Shown here one piece after another: positions 51,890 to 60,527 of a stretch of DNA of 64,000 nt. The notes beneath the pieces were generated by a model that saw only the letters and a list, made by a program, of their open reading frames with translations, was not told the DNA's origin and did no database searches. Each line of letters begins with the position of its first letter. Positions within the stretch are counted from its first letter, which is position 1. The stretch covers positions 1 through 64,000 of the forward strand of contig NZ_BMCU01000005.1 in assembly GCF_014635345.1 (NCBI RefSeq). Direction: 5' to 3'. The stretch comes from Rhodococcoides trifolii (GTDB lineage: Bacteria > Actinomycetota > Actinomycetes > Mycobacteriales > Mycobacteriaceae). The position numbers and the translations under genes were made by a program.

Positions 51890-52594
51890 GTGACCGACTC
51901 CGTTGCCGCCACCGTCCTCGTCGTCGACGACGACGCGGACGTGCTCGCGTCCCTCGAACGCGGCCTGCGTCTGTCCGGTTTCTCGGTCCTGACCGCCGTC
52001 GACGGTGCTCGCGCGCTCGAGTCCGTGCGCGACGAGGCGCCCGACGTGGTGGTCCTCGACATGAACATGCCCGTCGTCGATGGAAACGGCGTGGTCACCG
52101 TGCTGCGGGCCAGCGGGAACGACATTCCCATCTGCGTTCTCAGCGCCCGCAGCTCCGTGAACGACCGCATTGCCGGGCTGGAATCCGGAGCCGACGACTA
52201 CCTCACCAAACCGTTCGTCCTCGCCGAGTTGGTCGCCCGAATCAACGCGATGTTGCGTCGGCGTGGAAGCGCGCCCGCGTCCGGACCGGCCACCACGGCC
52301 TCCACCATCGGGCCGCTCACCATCGACGTGCCGGGGTATCAGGCGTCCCTGTCCGGCCGCCCGCTCGATCTGACGAAGCGTGAGTTCGAGTTGCTGGCGG
52401 TCCTCGCGCGCAACGCCGGCGTGGTGCTCTCGCGTGAGCGCTTGCTCGATCTGGTGTGGGGATACGACTTCGTCGCCGACACCAACGTCGTCGACGTCTT
52501 CGTCGGCTACCTGCGCCGCAAGATGGAAGTGGACGGCCAGGCGAGAATCCTGCACACCGTCCGCGGCGTGGGATTCGTGCTGCGAGCATCGTGA
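51890..52594 (+). CDS. prrA: PrrA-like OmpR-family response regulator
   Basis: About 234 residues. Receiver domain [20 protein letters not shown] with phospho-Asp in [13 protein letters not shown] and Lys in [14 protein letters not shown]; winged-helix domain with [35 protein letters not shown] and [11 protein letters not shown]. It is nearly identical in many blocks to M. tuberculosis PrrA (Rv0903c), an essential regulator that includes nitrogen-limitation responses. Starts at GTG 51863, ATG 51875 or GTG 51890 are possible; none has a strong ribosome-binding site. Stop overlaps prrB (GTGA). Confidence 0.9.
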   Translation: MTDSVAATVLVVDDDADVLASLERGLRLSGFSVLTAVDGARALESVRDEAPDVVVLDMNMPVVDGNGVVTVLRASGNDIPICVLSARSSVNDRIAGLESGADDYLTKPFVLAELVARINAMLRRRGSAPASGPATTASTIGPLTIDVPGYQASLSGRPLDLTKREFELLAVLARNAGVVLSRERLLDLVWGYDFVADTNVVDVFVGYLRRKMEVDGQARILHTVRGVGFVLRAS

Positions 52595-53928
52595 GCGTGA
52601 GAAGCCCGCGGCGATCGTTCTCGCTCCGCGCACGCGTGGCTGCGGCCGCCGCCCTCGGTGCGCTCGTGATCGTGACGGCCATCGGCGTCTACGTCTCGTT
52701 CGCAATCTCGCGGAACAACGTCTACCAGCTCGACCGTCGCCTCGAAACCGCGTCGGACGTCGTCGTCGCCCGGGCGCCCACCTTCGAGATGTTCCTCGGC
52801 AACCTCAGCGAATCGCGCGCGTTCGGCATCACGATCAGAGACAGCGGTCAGATCCGGGCGACGACACGTCCCGAGCTCCCGGACCTCCCGCCGGGAAGCG
52901 CCTCCGCCGACGTCGACGGCACCGAGTTCCGGGTGTTCACCGCGATCGTGCCCGACCGGCCCACCACCAGCATCTCCATCGCCGTGCCGCTGGCCGAGGC
53001 CCGGGACGTCACCACCTCGCAGCGACGGCAGGTCCTCGTCGCGGGCGTTCTCGCCGTCGGCGCCTCGACCGCGTTGGGCTGGATCTTCGGCGGCAGCGCC
53101 GTCCGCCCGCTGCTGCGGTTGACCGCGCAGGTTCGCAAGCAACCGCCGACTCCCCCGCAGTCCAAGACCGGCGTGCGCGAAGCCGACGAGCTGGCGGCCG
53201 CAGTCGGAGACATGCTCGGGCGGGTGACGGACGCCCAGAACCGCACCGAAGCCGCCCTCGAAACAGCGCGCGACTTCTCGGCCGTGTCCGCCCACGAACT
53301 GCGCACACCACTGACCGCGATGCGTACGGACATCGAGGTGCTGCGCACACTGGACCTCGATGCACAGCAACGCGCGGAGATCCTCACCGACCTGCAGCGG
53401 ACGCAGGGACGAGTCGAAGCGACGTTGACCGCACTCGAACGCCTGGCCTCGGGCGAGCTGTCGTCGGACTCGGACCGCGTGGCCGTGGACGTCGCCGATG
53501 TGGCCGACCTCGCGGCGCAGGACGCCATGCGGCATTTCCCGTCGGTCGAGGTACGCGTCGACGCACGTGGACCCGTCGTCGTGCGGGGCTTTGCGACCGG
53601 CCTGCGGCTCGCCCTGGACAACGCGATCACGAACGCGGTGCGGCACGGGAACGCCGGCCTGGTGGTGATCGGACTGGCCCGCTCGGGCGAGTCCGTCACC
53701 GTGACCGTCGACGACGACGGCAGCGGGGTTCCCGAATCCGAGCGAGACACCGTGTTCGGCCGCTTCGAACGCGGCGCCGGCGCCGCGAAAGGAGGCTCCG
53801 GACTGGGACTGGCACTCGTTGCCCAGCAGGCCGACCTGCACGGCGGCACCACCCGGTTCGAGACGAGCGACCTGGGCGGGGCACGCCTGGTGCTGGATCT
53901 ACGCGATCCATACGTACTGCAGCCCTGA
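52591..53928 (+). CDS. prrB: PrrB-like sensor histidine kinase
   Basis: 445 residues, against 446 for M. tuberculosis PrrB. First helix [20 protein letters not shown], a sensor domain of about 120 residues outside the membrane, second helix near 153-170, HAMP linker, then the dimerisation helix [20 protein letters not shown] (phospho-His in HELRTP) and ATPase domain with [11 protein letters not shown] and [17 protein letters not shown]. It phosphorylates PrrA. Coupled to prrA by GTGA. Confidence 0.9.
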   Translation: MSVRSPRRSFSLRARVAAAAALGALVIVTAIGVYVSFAISRNNVYQLDRRLETASDVVVARAPTFEMFLGNLSESRAFGITIRDSGQIRATTRPELPDLPPGSASADVDGTEFRVFTAIVPDRPTTSISIAVPLAEARDVTTSQRRQVLVAGVLAVGASTALGWIFGGSAVRPLLRLTAQVRKQPPTPPQSKTGVREADELAAAVGDMLGRVTDAQNRTEAALETARDFSAVSAHELRTPLTAMRTDIEVLRTLDLDAQQRAEILTDLQRTQGRVEATLTALERLASGELSSDSDRVAVDVADVADLAAQDAMRHFPSVEVRVDARGPVVVRGFATGLRLALDNAITNAVRHGNAGLVVIGLARSGESVTVTVDDDGSGVPESERDTVFGRFERGAGAAKGGSGLGLALVAQQADLHGGTTRFETSDLGGARLVLDLRDPYVLQP

Positions 53929-53951
53929 CCGAAGGTCGGCAAGATTGCACC

Positions 53952-54971
53952 ATGACCTTTCACGTCCCGACGGTGGACATCTCCCCGTACGTCGTCGACG
54001 GCGGCTCCCCGGACGCACGTCGACCGGTCGCCGAAGACATCGATTTCGCATGCAGCACAGTCGGTTTCATTCAGATCGTGGGACACGGAGTCCCCGACGA
54101 CGTGATCGCCGGCCTCGCCAATGCCATGGACTCGTTCTTCGGGATGTCACCCGAGGACAAACGGGCTTTCATCACCCCGCCGTCGATCAACCGCGGCTAC
54201 AGCGCGCCGAAGAGCGAGTCGCTCTCGCTCAGCCTCGGCGTCGAATCTGCCGACCGGATGAACGACTTCTTCGAGGCGTTCAACGTGGGAGCGCAGGCGT
54301 CCGACTACCCCTCGGTAGAGTTGCCCGAAGCGGACTACCCGTCCAATATCTGGCCGTCCGACGAATTTCGGGCCGGCGTCGAGGCGTACTACGCGCACGC
54401 CTCCCGCGTGGCGCGAACACTGACCAGGATCTTTGCCGACGCTCTCGGGGTCGGTTCGTTCGACGACCTCACCGACCACTCCGTCGACGCATTCCGGATG
54501 AACAACTACGCCCTACCGCCCGGTGAGGTCCACCTCGAAGGCGAACTCACCGGCATGGGCGCTCACACCGACTACGGCATCGTGACGGTCCTCTGGGCGG
54601 ATCAGGTTGCCGGATTGCAGGTCCTCGGCACCGACCAGGTGTGGCACGACGTGTCCCCGGCCGACGGCGCTCTACTGGTCAACCTCGGGGACCTCACCGC
54701 CCGGCTCACCAACGACCGCTGGATGTCCACGCTGCACCGCGTGAAACCGCCGATCGTCGACGGAACCATCCAGCGTCGGCGATCGGCGGCGTTCTTCCAC
54801 GACGGGAACATAGATGCCGTGATCGCACCGCTGCCCTCGCACGGCTCCCCGCTGTACGAGCCGGTGACCGTCGCCGACCACATTCGAGCCAAGCTGGCGG
54901 GGTCACGCGGCGGAACGATCAACACCGCCGCAGAACGCGAGGCCGCGCGAGTGGCAGCGGCGCTGGAGTGA
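53952..54971 (+). CDS. 2-oxoglutarate/Fe(II)-dependent oxygenase (isopenicillin N synthase family)
   Basis: 339 residues. N-terminal DIOX_N block VGFIQIVGHGVPDDVIAGLA and C-terminal 2OG-FeII_Oxy domain with the iron triad: His and Asp in MGAHTDYGIVTVLW and His in LHRVKPP, then the 2-oxoglutarate arginine in QRRRSAAFF. Bacterial members hydroxylate or desaturate small molecules; the substrate is unknown. It follows prrB by 23 bases and may share its transcript. Confidence 0.87.
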   Translation: MTFHVPTVDISPYVVDGGSPDARRPVAEDIDFACSTVGFIQIVGHGVPDDVIAGLANAMDSFFGMSPEDKRAFITPPSINRGYSAPKSESLSLSLGVESADRMNDFFEAFNVGAQASDYPSVELPEADYPSNIWPSDEFRAGVEAYYAHASRVARTLTRIFADALGVGSFDDLTDHSVDAFRMNNYALPPGEVHLEGELTGMGAHTDYGIVTVLWADQVAGLQVLGTDQVWHDVSPADGALLVNLGDLTARLTNDRWMSTLHRVKPPIVDGTIQRRRSAAFFHDGNIDAVIAPLPSHGSPLYEPVTVADHIRAKLAGSRGGTINTAAEREAARVAAALE

Positions 54972-54975
54972 GGGA

Positions 54976-55335
54976 CTAGCCGACGCCCAGCAGGTCGATC
55001 ACGAAGACCAGCGTCTTGCCGGAGAGTCGATGTCCGCGGCCGGCGGGGCCGTAGGCCATTTCGGGCGGGACGGTCAGCTGGCGACGCCCGCCGACCTTCA
55101 TGCCGGGGATGCCTTCCTGCCAGCCGGCGATCAAGCTCTGGAGGGGGAAGTTGATCGATTCGCCGCGGTTCCAGGACGAGTCGAACTCCTCGCCGGTGTC
55201 GAACTCGACGCCGACGTAGTGCACCTCGACCTTGCCGCCGGGAACGGCCTCGTCACCGTCACCGATGGTGATGTCTTCGATCACCAGGTCGGTGGGAGGG
55301 GTTCCGCCCTGGAAATCGATCTCGGGCTTCGTCAC
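54976..55335 (-). CDS. FKBP-type peptidyl-prolyl isomerase
   Basis: 119 residues: one FKBP domain with VEVHYVGVEFDTGEEFDSSW, FPLQSLIAGWQEGIPGMKVG and RRQLTVPPEMAYG, the last containing the tyrosine of the active-site pocket. No signal peptide, so a cytoplasmic foldase. It converges with the oxygenase gene, 4 bases apart, and is transcribed alone. Confidence 0.92.
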   Translation of the reverse strand: MTKPEIDFQGGTPPTDLVIEDITIGDGDEAVPGGKVEVHYVGVEFDTGEEFDSSWNRGESINFPLQSLIAGWQEGIPGMKVGGRRQLTVPPEMAYGPAGRGHRLSGKTLVFVIDLLGVG

Positions 55336-55391
55336 TGAAATCTCCTAGTCGATTCGGCTTCTCTTTCGAACCGACTCTAACGCGCGTGGTC

Positions 55392-56075
55392 TCAGCCGAT
55401 GGGCTGCGGCATGCGCTCCGCGCGGTATGCGCAGTCGATCGTGTTGCCGGTCGCGGGGTCTTTCAGCTCGACGCGCCACGAATCGGCGAACTGGTCGACA
55501 CCCGGAATCATCGAGATCGTGCCGGAGATCAGGACGGTGCCGCGGCGCAGAAGATCGCGTTCCTTCAGGACACCGAGCCAGTAGTGCGGCGCGAGCAGAT
55601 CGGCCATCGATCCCTGCTGAATCAGGGTGTCGCCGTCGACCCAGGCGGTCAGGGTGATCTCGTCGATACGGTCCGCGATATCGGTGAGGCGCCAGGCGTC
55701 GTGGCCCAGGACGTCGGGTGCTGCGTTCTTGCTCCAGGCGACACTGTGCACTTCGAGGTCGCGGTCGGTGTGATCGCAGGCGACGGTCAGCAGGACGTCG
55801 TCGGCGGTATCGCCCAGAACCACCAGTGCCCACTCGGCCTCACCCGACGTGCGGCCGTGCTGGACGTCGACCCGATCGGTCTGCTGCGCCAGGTAGGGCG
55901 AGATGGGATACATCGCTGGAATGGTCTGCGGCGCAGGGATTCCGAGCTCGGCCAGTTCGTCGATGTGCGACTGCACCTCGGCCTGGTCGCGTCCGGCGTA
56001 GCCCGCGTTCAGAAGAGTGGTGACGGTAACTGTCTCCGTCGAACCGTCGGGAAGTGTGAACGTCAGGTCGGTCAT
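55392..56075 (-). CDS. DUF2848 family protein of a GntR-controlled catabolic cluster
   Basis: 227 residues: N-terminus TDLTFTLPDGSTETVTVTTL, middle YPISPYLAQQTDRVDVQHGR and SGEAEWALVVLGDTADDVLL, C-terminus LLRRGTVLISGTISMIPGVD. This matches the DUF2848 family, whose C-terminal half resembles fumarylacetoacetate-hydrolase/hydratase folds, but no reaction is established. A CAGGAGAT ribosome-binding site precedes the ATG. It diverges from the MHS transporter gene across a region with three GntR-type half-sites, so it is probably co-regulated with it. Confidence 0.82.
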   Translation of the reverse strand: MTDLTFTLPDGSTETVTVTTLLNAGYAGRDQAEVQSHIDELAELGIPAPQTIPAMYPISPYLAQQTDRVDVQHGRTSGEAEWALVVLGDTADDVLLTVACDHTDRDLEVHSVAWSKNAAPDVLGHDAWRLTDIADRIDEITLTAWVDGDTLIQQGSMADLLAPHYWLGVLKERDLLRRGTVLISGTISMIPGVDQFADSWRVELKDPATGNTIDCAYRAERMPQPIG

Positions 56076-56130
56076 GGGATCTCCTGGTCGTGGTCGTAAC
56101 TTCTGTGTTTCCAAACGCGGTGGGGCTTGC

Positions 56131-56158
56131 GCATACGTCTTGTATACAGCAAGTATAT
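56131..56158. promoter_or_regulatory. GntR operator array between DUF2848 and the MHS transporter
   Basis: Three hexamers, GCATAC (56131), GTATAC (56142) and GTATAT (56153), are phased exactly 11 bp apart. The pair GCATAC-N5-GTATAC recurs at the gntR/nitrilase promoter (58163). Confidence 0.65.
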
Positions 56159-56198
56159 GAACACACCAACCGATACGATCTAATCGAAAGGAGGCGTC

Positions 56199-57541
56199 AT
56201 GGAGGGCACAACCACCACCGCCTCGGCGCCCGAGGACCGTAAGGGCCTCGCGAAGGCCTTCGCGGCGAGCCTGACCGGAACCGCACTCGAGTGGTACGAC
56301 TTCGCTGTCTACTCCGCTGCGGCCGCCTTGGTCTTCCCGCAGGTCTTCTTTCCGGACAGCGACCCGCTCACCGGCACTCTCCTCGCCTTCTCCACCTACG
56401 CCGTCGGCTACGTCGCGCGTCCGATCGGTGGCTTCGTCTTCGGTCGCCTGGGCGACGTGATCGGACGTAAACAGCTCCTCGTCATCACGCTGCTGCTGAT
56501 CGGCGTGACCACGTTCCTGATCGGCCTGCTTCCCGGATACGGGAGCATCGGCGTCGCGGCACCGATCATCTTGGTCTTCCTCCGCTTCGCTCAGGGCGTC
56601 GCCGTGGGCGGCGAGTGGGGTGGCGCGGTCCTTCTGTCCAGCGAATACGGCAATCCACGCCAGCGGGGGTTCTGGGCGTCCGCCGCTCAAATCGGTCCGC
56701 CCGCAGGCAATCTCATGGCCAACGGCGCACTCGCGCTGCTCACCGTCACGCTCACGGACGACCAGTTCGAGTCGTGGGGGTGGCGCGTGGCCTTCCTCTT
56801 CTCGGCCGTCCTCGTCGCTTTCGGCCTGTGGATCCGGCTGAAGCTGGAAGACACCCCGGTGTTCAAGGCAATGCAGGAGAGCGGTGAGCACCGATCTCCG
56901 AAGTCTTTCGGACGCAGCGACGTTCGCTCCTCGCGGCCATCATGTCCCGAGTCGCGCCGGACGTCGTCTACGCACTCTTCACCGTCTTCTCCATCACCTA
57001 CGGAGTCAACCGCCTCGGCTTCGTGCGCAGCGAGGTACTGACTGCCATCCTGGTCGGATCCGCATGCCAGCTCGCCCTGATCCCGCTGGCCGGCGCACTG
57101 TCGGACCGCATGAACCGGCGCCTGCTGTACGGCATCGCCGCAGTGGGCGGCGTCGTCTGGGTTGCCGTGTTCTTCCTGATCATCGGCGGCGGGTCGTTGG
57201 GCCTGCTCATCCTGGGAATCGTTGTGGGACTGGCGTTCCACTCGTTCATGTACGGGCCGCAGGCCGCCTTCGTGACCGAACAGTTCGACCTTCGCCTGCG
57301 CTCGACCGGAAGTTCGCTGGCGTACACCATCGCGGGTGTGTTCGGTGGCGCCATGGCCCCCATCATCTTCACGCTGCTGCTCGACAAGCTCGACAGTTGG
57401 GTACCGATCTTCGTCTACATCGTGATCGTCGGCGTCGTGACCGTCGTCGGGTTGATGCTCGGCCGCGGACCCGACGCCGCCGAGGAGGAGAAGTACGTCG
57501 CGTCCAGGTTGTCTACGCCCGCAACAGAATCGATGTCGTGA
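56199..57541 (+). pseudogene. MHS-family MFS transporter, interrupted by a one-base frameshift
   Basis: The gene starts well: AAAGGAGG then ATG, and residues 1-230 give the first six-to-seven helices with MHS signatures (GTALEWYDFAVYSAAAALVF, GRLGDVIGRK, GEWGGAVLL). After ...MQESGEH the frame runs into unrelated residues and stops at 57041. The rest of the transporter continues in the -1 frame from APISEVFRTQRRSLLAAIMS through to 57541 (RVAPDVVYALFTVFSITYGV and five further helices). Restoring one G in the GAGG/GCACCG region near 56886 joins the parts perfectly. It is either a true inactivation or a sequencing error. The intact form would import a metabolite for the cluster, such as a dicarboxylate or aromatic acid. 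Confidence 0.85.
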
Positions 57542-58166
57542 CGACGAGATGATCGTCGATCGCCGTGAACGCCAGGCCCTCGTCGCCCGCAGCCAGCGCG
57601 TCGACGATGGCCTGGTGTTCCCCGCACACATGATGCTGGCGGCCGGCCACCTCGACGAGGGCCGACAACCCGACACGCAGCTGACGAGCGCGCAATCCGG
57701 CGTAGGTGCGCGAGAGCAATTCGCTTCCCGCGGAGTCGATGAGCGCCTGATGGAAAAGACCGTCCCAGTGGATGAACCGCTTGGACGCATCGTCGGACAG
57801 GCCGCTGTTCGACATGCTCAGTTCCGCCAACGTTTCCTGTTCGGCCAGCGCATGCGTCATCTCCGTCACCGGAGCGTTGCCGTGGGTGATGGATCGGGAC
57901 GCGGCGTGCCGCTCGAGCACCCCGCGCAGATCCATCAACTCGCCGATCTGGCGTCCCGACACCGGCGGCACGTACGCGCCGCGTTTGGGCACCATCTCGA
58001 TCAAACCCTCGGATACGAGGAGCAGCAGCGCTTCTCGGACCGGGGTACGGGACACCCCGATCGCCGACGCCAGTTCGCCTTCGTTCAGAAACGTCCCGGT
58101 GGAGGCGGGCGAAGTGAGAACCTGGTCGCGGAGATAGGCGTACGCGCGGTCGCGACCGGATTGCAT
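57513..58166 (-). CDS. GntR-family regulator (FCD/FadR type)
   Basis: 217 residues. N-terminal winged helix: AYAYLRDQVLTSPASTGTFL, LASAIGVSRTPVREALLLLV and GLIEMVPKRGAYVPP; C-terminal FCD ligand-binding domain of helices with DxxxHxxH-type metal residues, including RFIHWDGLFHQALIDSAGS and VCGEHQAIVDALAAGD. Its own ATG lies within the GCATAC-N5-GTATAC element, so the transcript is nearly leaderless and autoregulated. Its 3' end overlaps the broken transporter by 29 bases. Confidence 0.88.
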   Translation of the reverse strand: MQSGRDRAYAYLRDQVLTSPASTGTFLNEGELASAIGVSRTPVREALLLLVSEGLIEMVPKRGAYVPPVSGRQIGELMDLRGVLERHAASRSITHGNAPVTEMTHALAEQETLAELSMSNSGLSDDASKRFIHWDGLFHQALIDSAGSELLSRTYAGLRARQLRVGLSALVEVAGRQHHVCGEHQAIVDALAAGDEGLAFTAIDDHLVVTTSILLRA

Positions 58167-58179
58167 ACACTAGGTATAC
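58163..58179. promoter_or_regulatory. GntR operator between gntR and the nitrilase-fold hydrolase
   Basis: GCATACACTAGGTATAC: the hexamers GCATAC and GTATAC are 11 bp apart, the same spacing as at 56131-56147. It overlaps the gntR start codon and both divergent promoters. Confidence 0.68.
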
Positions 58180-58198
58180 CCGATGAATGGAGTGATCG

Positions 58199-58990
58199 AT
58201 GAGAATCAGCCTCGCCCAGGTGACCGCGACACGGGACCCGCAGGAGAACCTCGGCCTCGTCGAGAAGCAGATCGATGCCGCCGTCGCCGCCGGTTCCAGT
58301 CTCGTCGTCTTCCCCGAAGCGATGATGAAGTCGTTCGACGGACCCATCGTCGACGCCGCCGAACCGCTCGACGGTCCATGGGCGAGCGCGGTGCGTTCGC
58401 TGGCCGCTGCCGCCGACGTGACCGTGATCGCCGGCATGTTCACTCCCGCCGACAACGGCCGGGTGCACAACACGATGCTCGTCACCGGCGGCGGCCTCGA
58501 GGAGTCGTACCACAAGATTCACCTGTTCGACGCGTTCGGCTTCGCTGAATCCGACACTGTTGCACCGGGTTCCGAACCGCTCGTCGTGACGATCGACGGG
58601 GTGAGCGTGGGCGTGGCCACGTGCTACGACATCCGCTTCCCCGGCCTGTTCCAAACTCTGGCCGATCGAGGTGCGCGCATCACCGTCGTTCCGGCGTCGT
58701 GGGGCCGCGGACCGGGCAAGGTGGACCAGTGGACCCTTCTCGCACGGGCGCGGGCACTGGATTCGACCACGTTCATTGCCGCGTGCGATCAGGCCGACCC
58801 GGAAGCGTCGGGTCACGAAGTGAAGGGGAGCGCACCCCTGGGCGTCGGACATTCGATGGTGGTCGGACCGAACGGCGCGGTGCTGGACTCTCTCGACGCA
58901 GGCCCCGGACTGCTGACCGTCGACATCGACACCGACGACGTGGATGCCGTGCGGAAGACGTTGCCGGTGTTGGCGAATCGGCGGTTCTAG
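58199..58990 (+). CDS. Nitrilase-superfamily carbon-nitrogen hydrolase
   Basis: 263 residues with the Glu-Lys-Cys triad: Glu in VVFPEAMM, Lys in ESYHKIHLFDAFG, Cys in VATCYDIRFPGLF. The family cleaves amides, ureides or nitriles; the sequence is closest in style to omega-amidase/carbamoylase-like members. A GGAGTG ribosome-binding site precedes the ATG. With DUF2848, the MHS transporter and GntR it makes a small catabolic module, probably for an amide- or ureide-containing compound. Confidence 0.88.
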   Translation: MRISLAQVTATRDPQENLGLVEKQIDAAVAAGSSLVVFPEAMMKSFDGPIVDAAEPLDGPWASAVRSLAAAADVTVIAGMFTPADNGRVHNTMLVTGGGLEESYHKIHLFDAFGFAESDTVAPGSEPLVVTIDGVSVGVATCYDIRFPGLFQTLADRGARITVVPASWGRGPGKVDQWTLLARARALDSTTFIAACDQADPEASGHEVKGSAPLGVGHSMVVGPNGAVLDSLDAGPGLLTVDIDTDDVDAVRKTLPVLANRRF

Positions 58991-59010
58991 GGGGCTGTCC
59001 CGGTTCCGAC

Positions 59011-59128
59011 TCAGGGGCACCCTCGTACCGGTAGATCGACTGAATGTGCCCTTGACTCGCGGCAAGTAACTACTGAACACGAGTCAGGGGCACCCTCGGT
59101 CGATCTATCTACGTGAGGGTGCCCCTGA
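59011..59128. repeat. Triple TCAGGGGCACCCTC repeat with hairpin between convergent genes
   Basis: The 14-base unit TCAGGGGCACCCTC occurs at 59011-59024 and 59084-59097 as a direct repeat and at 59115-59128 inverted. The last two form a 14-bp hairpin with a 17-base loop, a likely bidirectional terminator for the nitrilase and gltA genes. The stretch 58991-59151 holds no gene. Confidence 0.6.
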
Positions 59129-59151
59129 GTCCGAAAAGGGGAGGGCGAAAA

Positions 59152-60459
59152 CTACCGCCCGTTCACACCCTTGTACTCACGCTCGGTGTATCCGGTGTAG
59201 ATCTGACGCGGACGACCGATCTTGCCCGCGGGATCCTGGTGCATCTCCTGCCAGTGCGCGATCCATCCCGGCAGGCGGCCGAGGGCGAACAGCACCGTGA
59301 ACATCCGCGTCGGGAAGCCCATGGCGCGGTAGATCAGGCCGGTGTAGAAATCGACGTTCGGGTACAGCTTGCGCTCGACGAAGTAGTCGTCGGCCAGGGC
59401 CGCCTCCTCGAGCTTGAGCGCGATCTCGAGGAGCTCGTCGTTGCTGCCGAGCTTCTGCAGAATGGTGTGCGCGGTCTCGCGGACGATGGCGGCACGCGGG
59501 TCGTAGTTCTTGTAGACGCGGTGCCCGAAGCCCATGAGCTTCACGCCGTCTTCCTTGTTCTTGACCCGACGCAGGAAGTCGGCGCTGTCGCCGCCCTCGT
59601 CCTTGATGCGGTCGAGCATCTCGAGCACGGCCTGGTTGGCGCCGCCGTGCAGCGGGCCCCAGAGTGCGTTGATGCCGCCGGAGATCGAGGTGAACAGGTT
59701 CGCATCCGACGAACCCACCAGACGCACCGTCGACGTGGAGCAGTTCTGCTCGTGGTCCGCGTGCAGGATCAGCAGCATGTCGAGCGCGTTGATGACCTCC
59801 GGGTCCGCCTCGTACGGTTCGGCCGGCAGACCGAACGTCATGCGCAGGAAGTTCTCGACGTAACCCTTGGAGTTGTCCGGGTACAGGAACGGCTGGCCGA
59901 CGGACTTCTTGTACGCGTAGGCCGCGATGGTCGGCAGCTTTGCGAGCAAGCGGATGGTCGAGAGTTCGACCTGCTCCGGATCGAAGGGATCCAGTGAATC
60001 CTGGTAGTACGCCGAGAGTGCGTTGACCGCGCTGGAGAGCACCGGCATCGGGTGAGCGTTGCGCGGGAACCCGTCGAAGAATCGCTTGAGGTCCTCGTGC
60101 AGCAAGGTGTGCCGACGGATTCGGTCGGTGAAGTCCTCGAGCTGATCGGACGTGGGCAGTTCGCCGTAGATGAGCAGGTAACTGACCTCGATGAACGAGG
60201 ATTCCTTGGCGAGCTGGTCGATCGGGTATCCGCGGTAGCGCAGGATCCCGGCGTCGCCGTCGATGTAGGTGATGGCCGACTTGGTCGACGCGGTGTTCAC
60301 GAACCCACCGTCGAGGGTGGTGTACCCGGTGGTGGCAAGCAGCTTGCCCAGTTCGATGCCGTCGTTGCCTTCGGTGGCCTTGGAGATGCCCATCTCGTAT
60401 TCGCCACCCGGATAGGTGAGCGTGGCTTTTGCGGCGTTGTCAGCGTTCTCAGCGGGCAC
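59152..60459 (-). CDS. gltA: Citrate synthase
   Basis: 435 residues, type II bacterial length. Active-site histidines in SALWGPLHGGANQAV-like segment (NALWGPLHGGANQAV) and GHRVYKNYDPRA, with the aspartate supplied near DFYTGLIYRAMG, and N-terminal RGYPIDQLAKES. It condenses oxaloacetate and acetyl-CoA in the TCA cycle. Orthologue of M. tuberculosis GltA2 (Rv0896), which lies in the same region as prrAB. GTG start with GAGAGGGACC upstream. Confidence 0.95.
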   Translation of the reverse strand: MPAENADNAAKATLTYPGGEYEMGISKATEGNDGIELGKLLATTGYTTLDGGFVNTASTKSAITYIDGDAGILRYRGYPIDQLAKESSFIEVSYLLIYGELPTSDQLEDFTDRIRRHTLLHEDLKRFFDGFPRNAHPMPVLSSAVNALSAYYQDSLDPFDPEQVELSTIRLLAKLPTIAAYAYKKSVGQPFLYPDNSKGYVENFLRMTFGLPAEPYEADPEVINALDMLLILHADHEQNCSTSTVRLVGSSDANLFTSISGGINALWGPLHGGANQAVLEMLDRIKDEGGDSADFLRRVKNKEDGVKLMGFGHRVYKNYDPRAAIVRETAHTILQKLGSNDELLEIALKLEEAALADDYFVERKLYPNVDFYTGLIYRAMGFPTRMFTVLFALGRLPGWIAHWQEMHQDPAGKIGRPRQIYTGYTEREYKGVNGR

Positions 60460-60527
60460 GAATGGTCCCTCTCGAGCTCATGTGTACATACACGGTGGTC
60501 ACCAGCTTCAGGTCTCGAAGATAGAAA

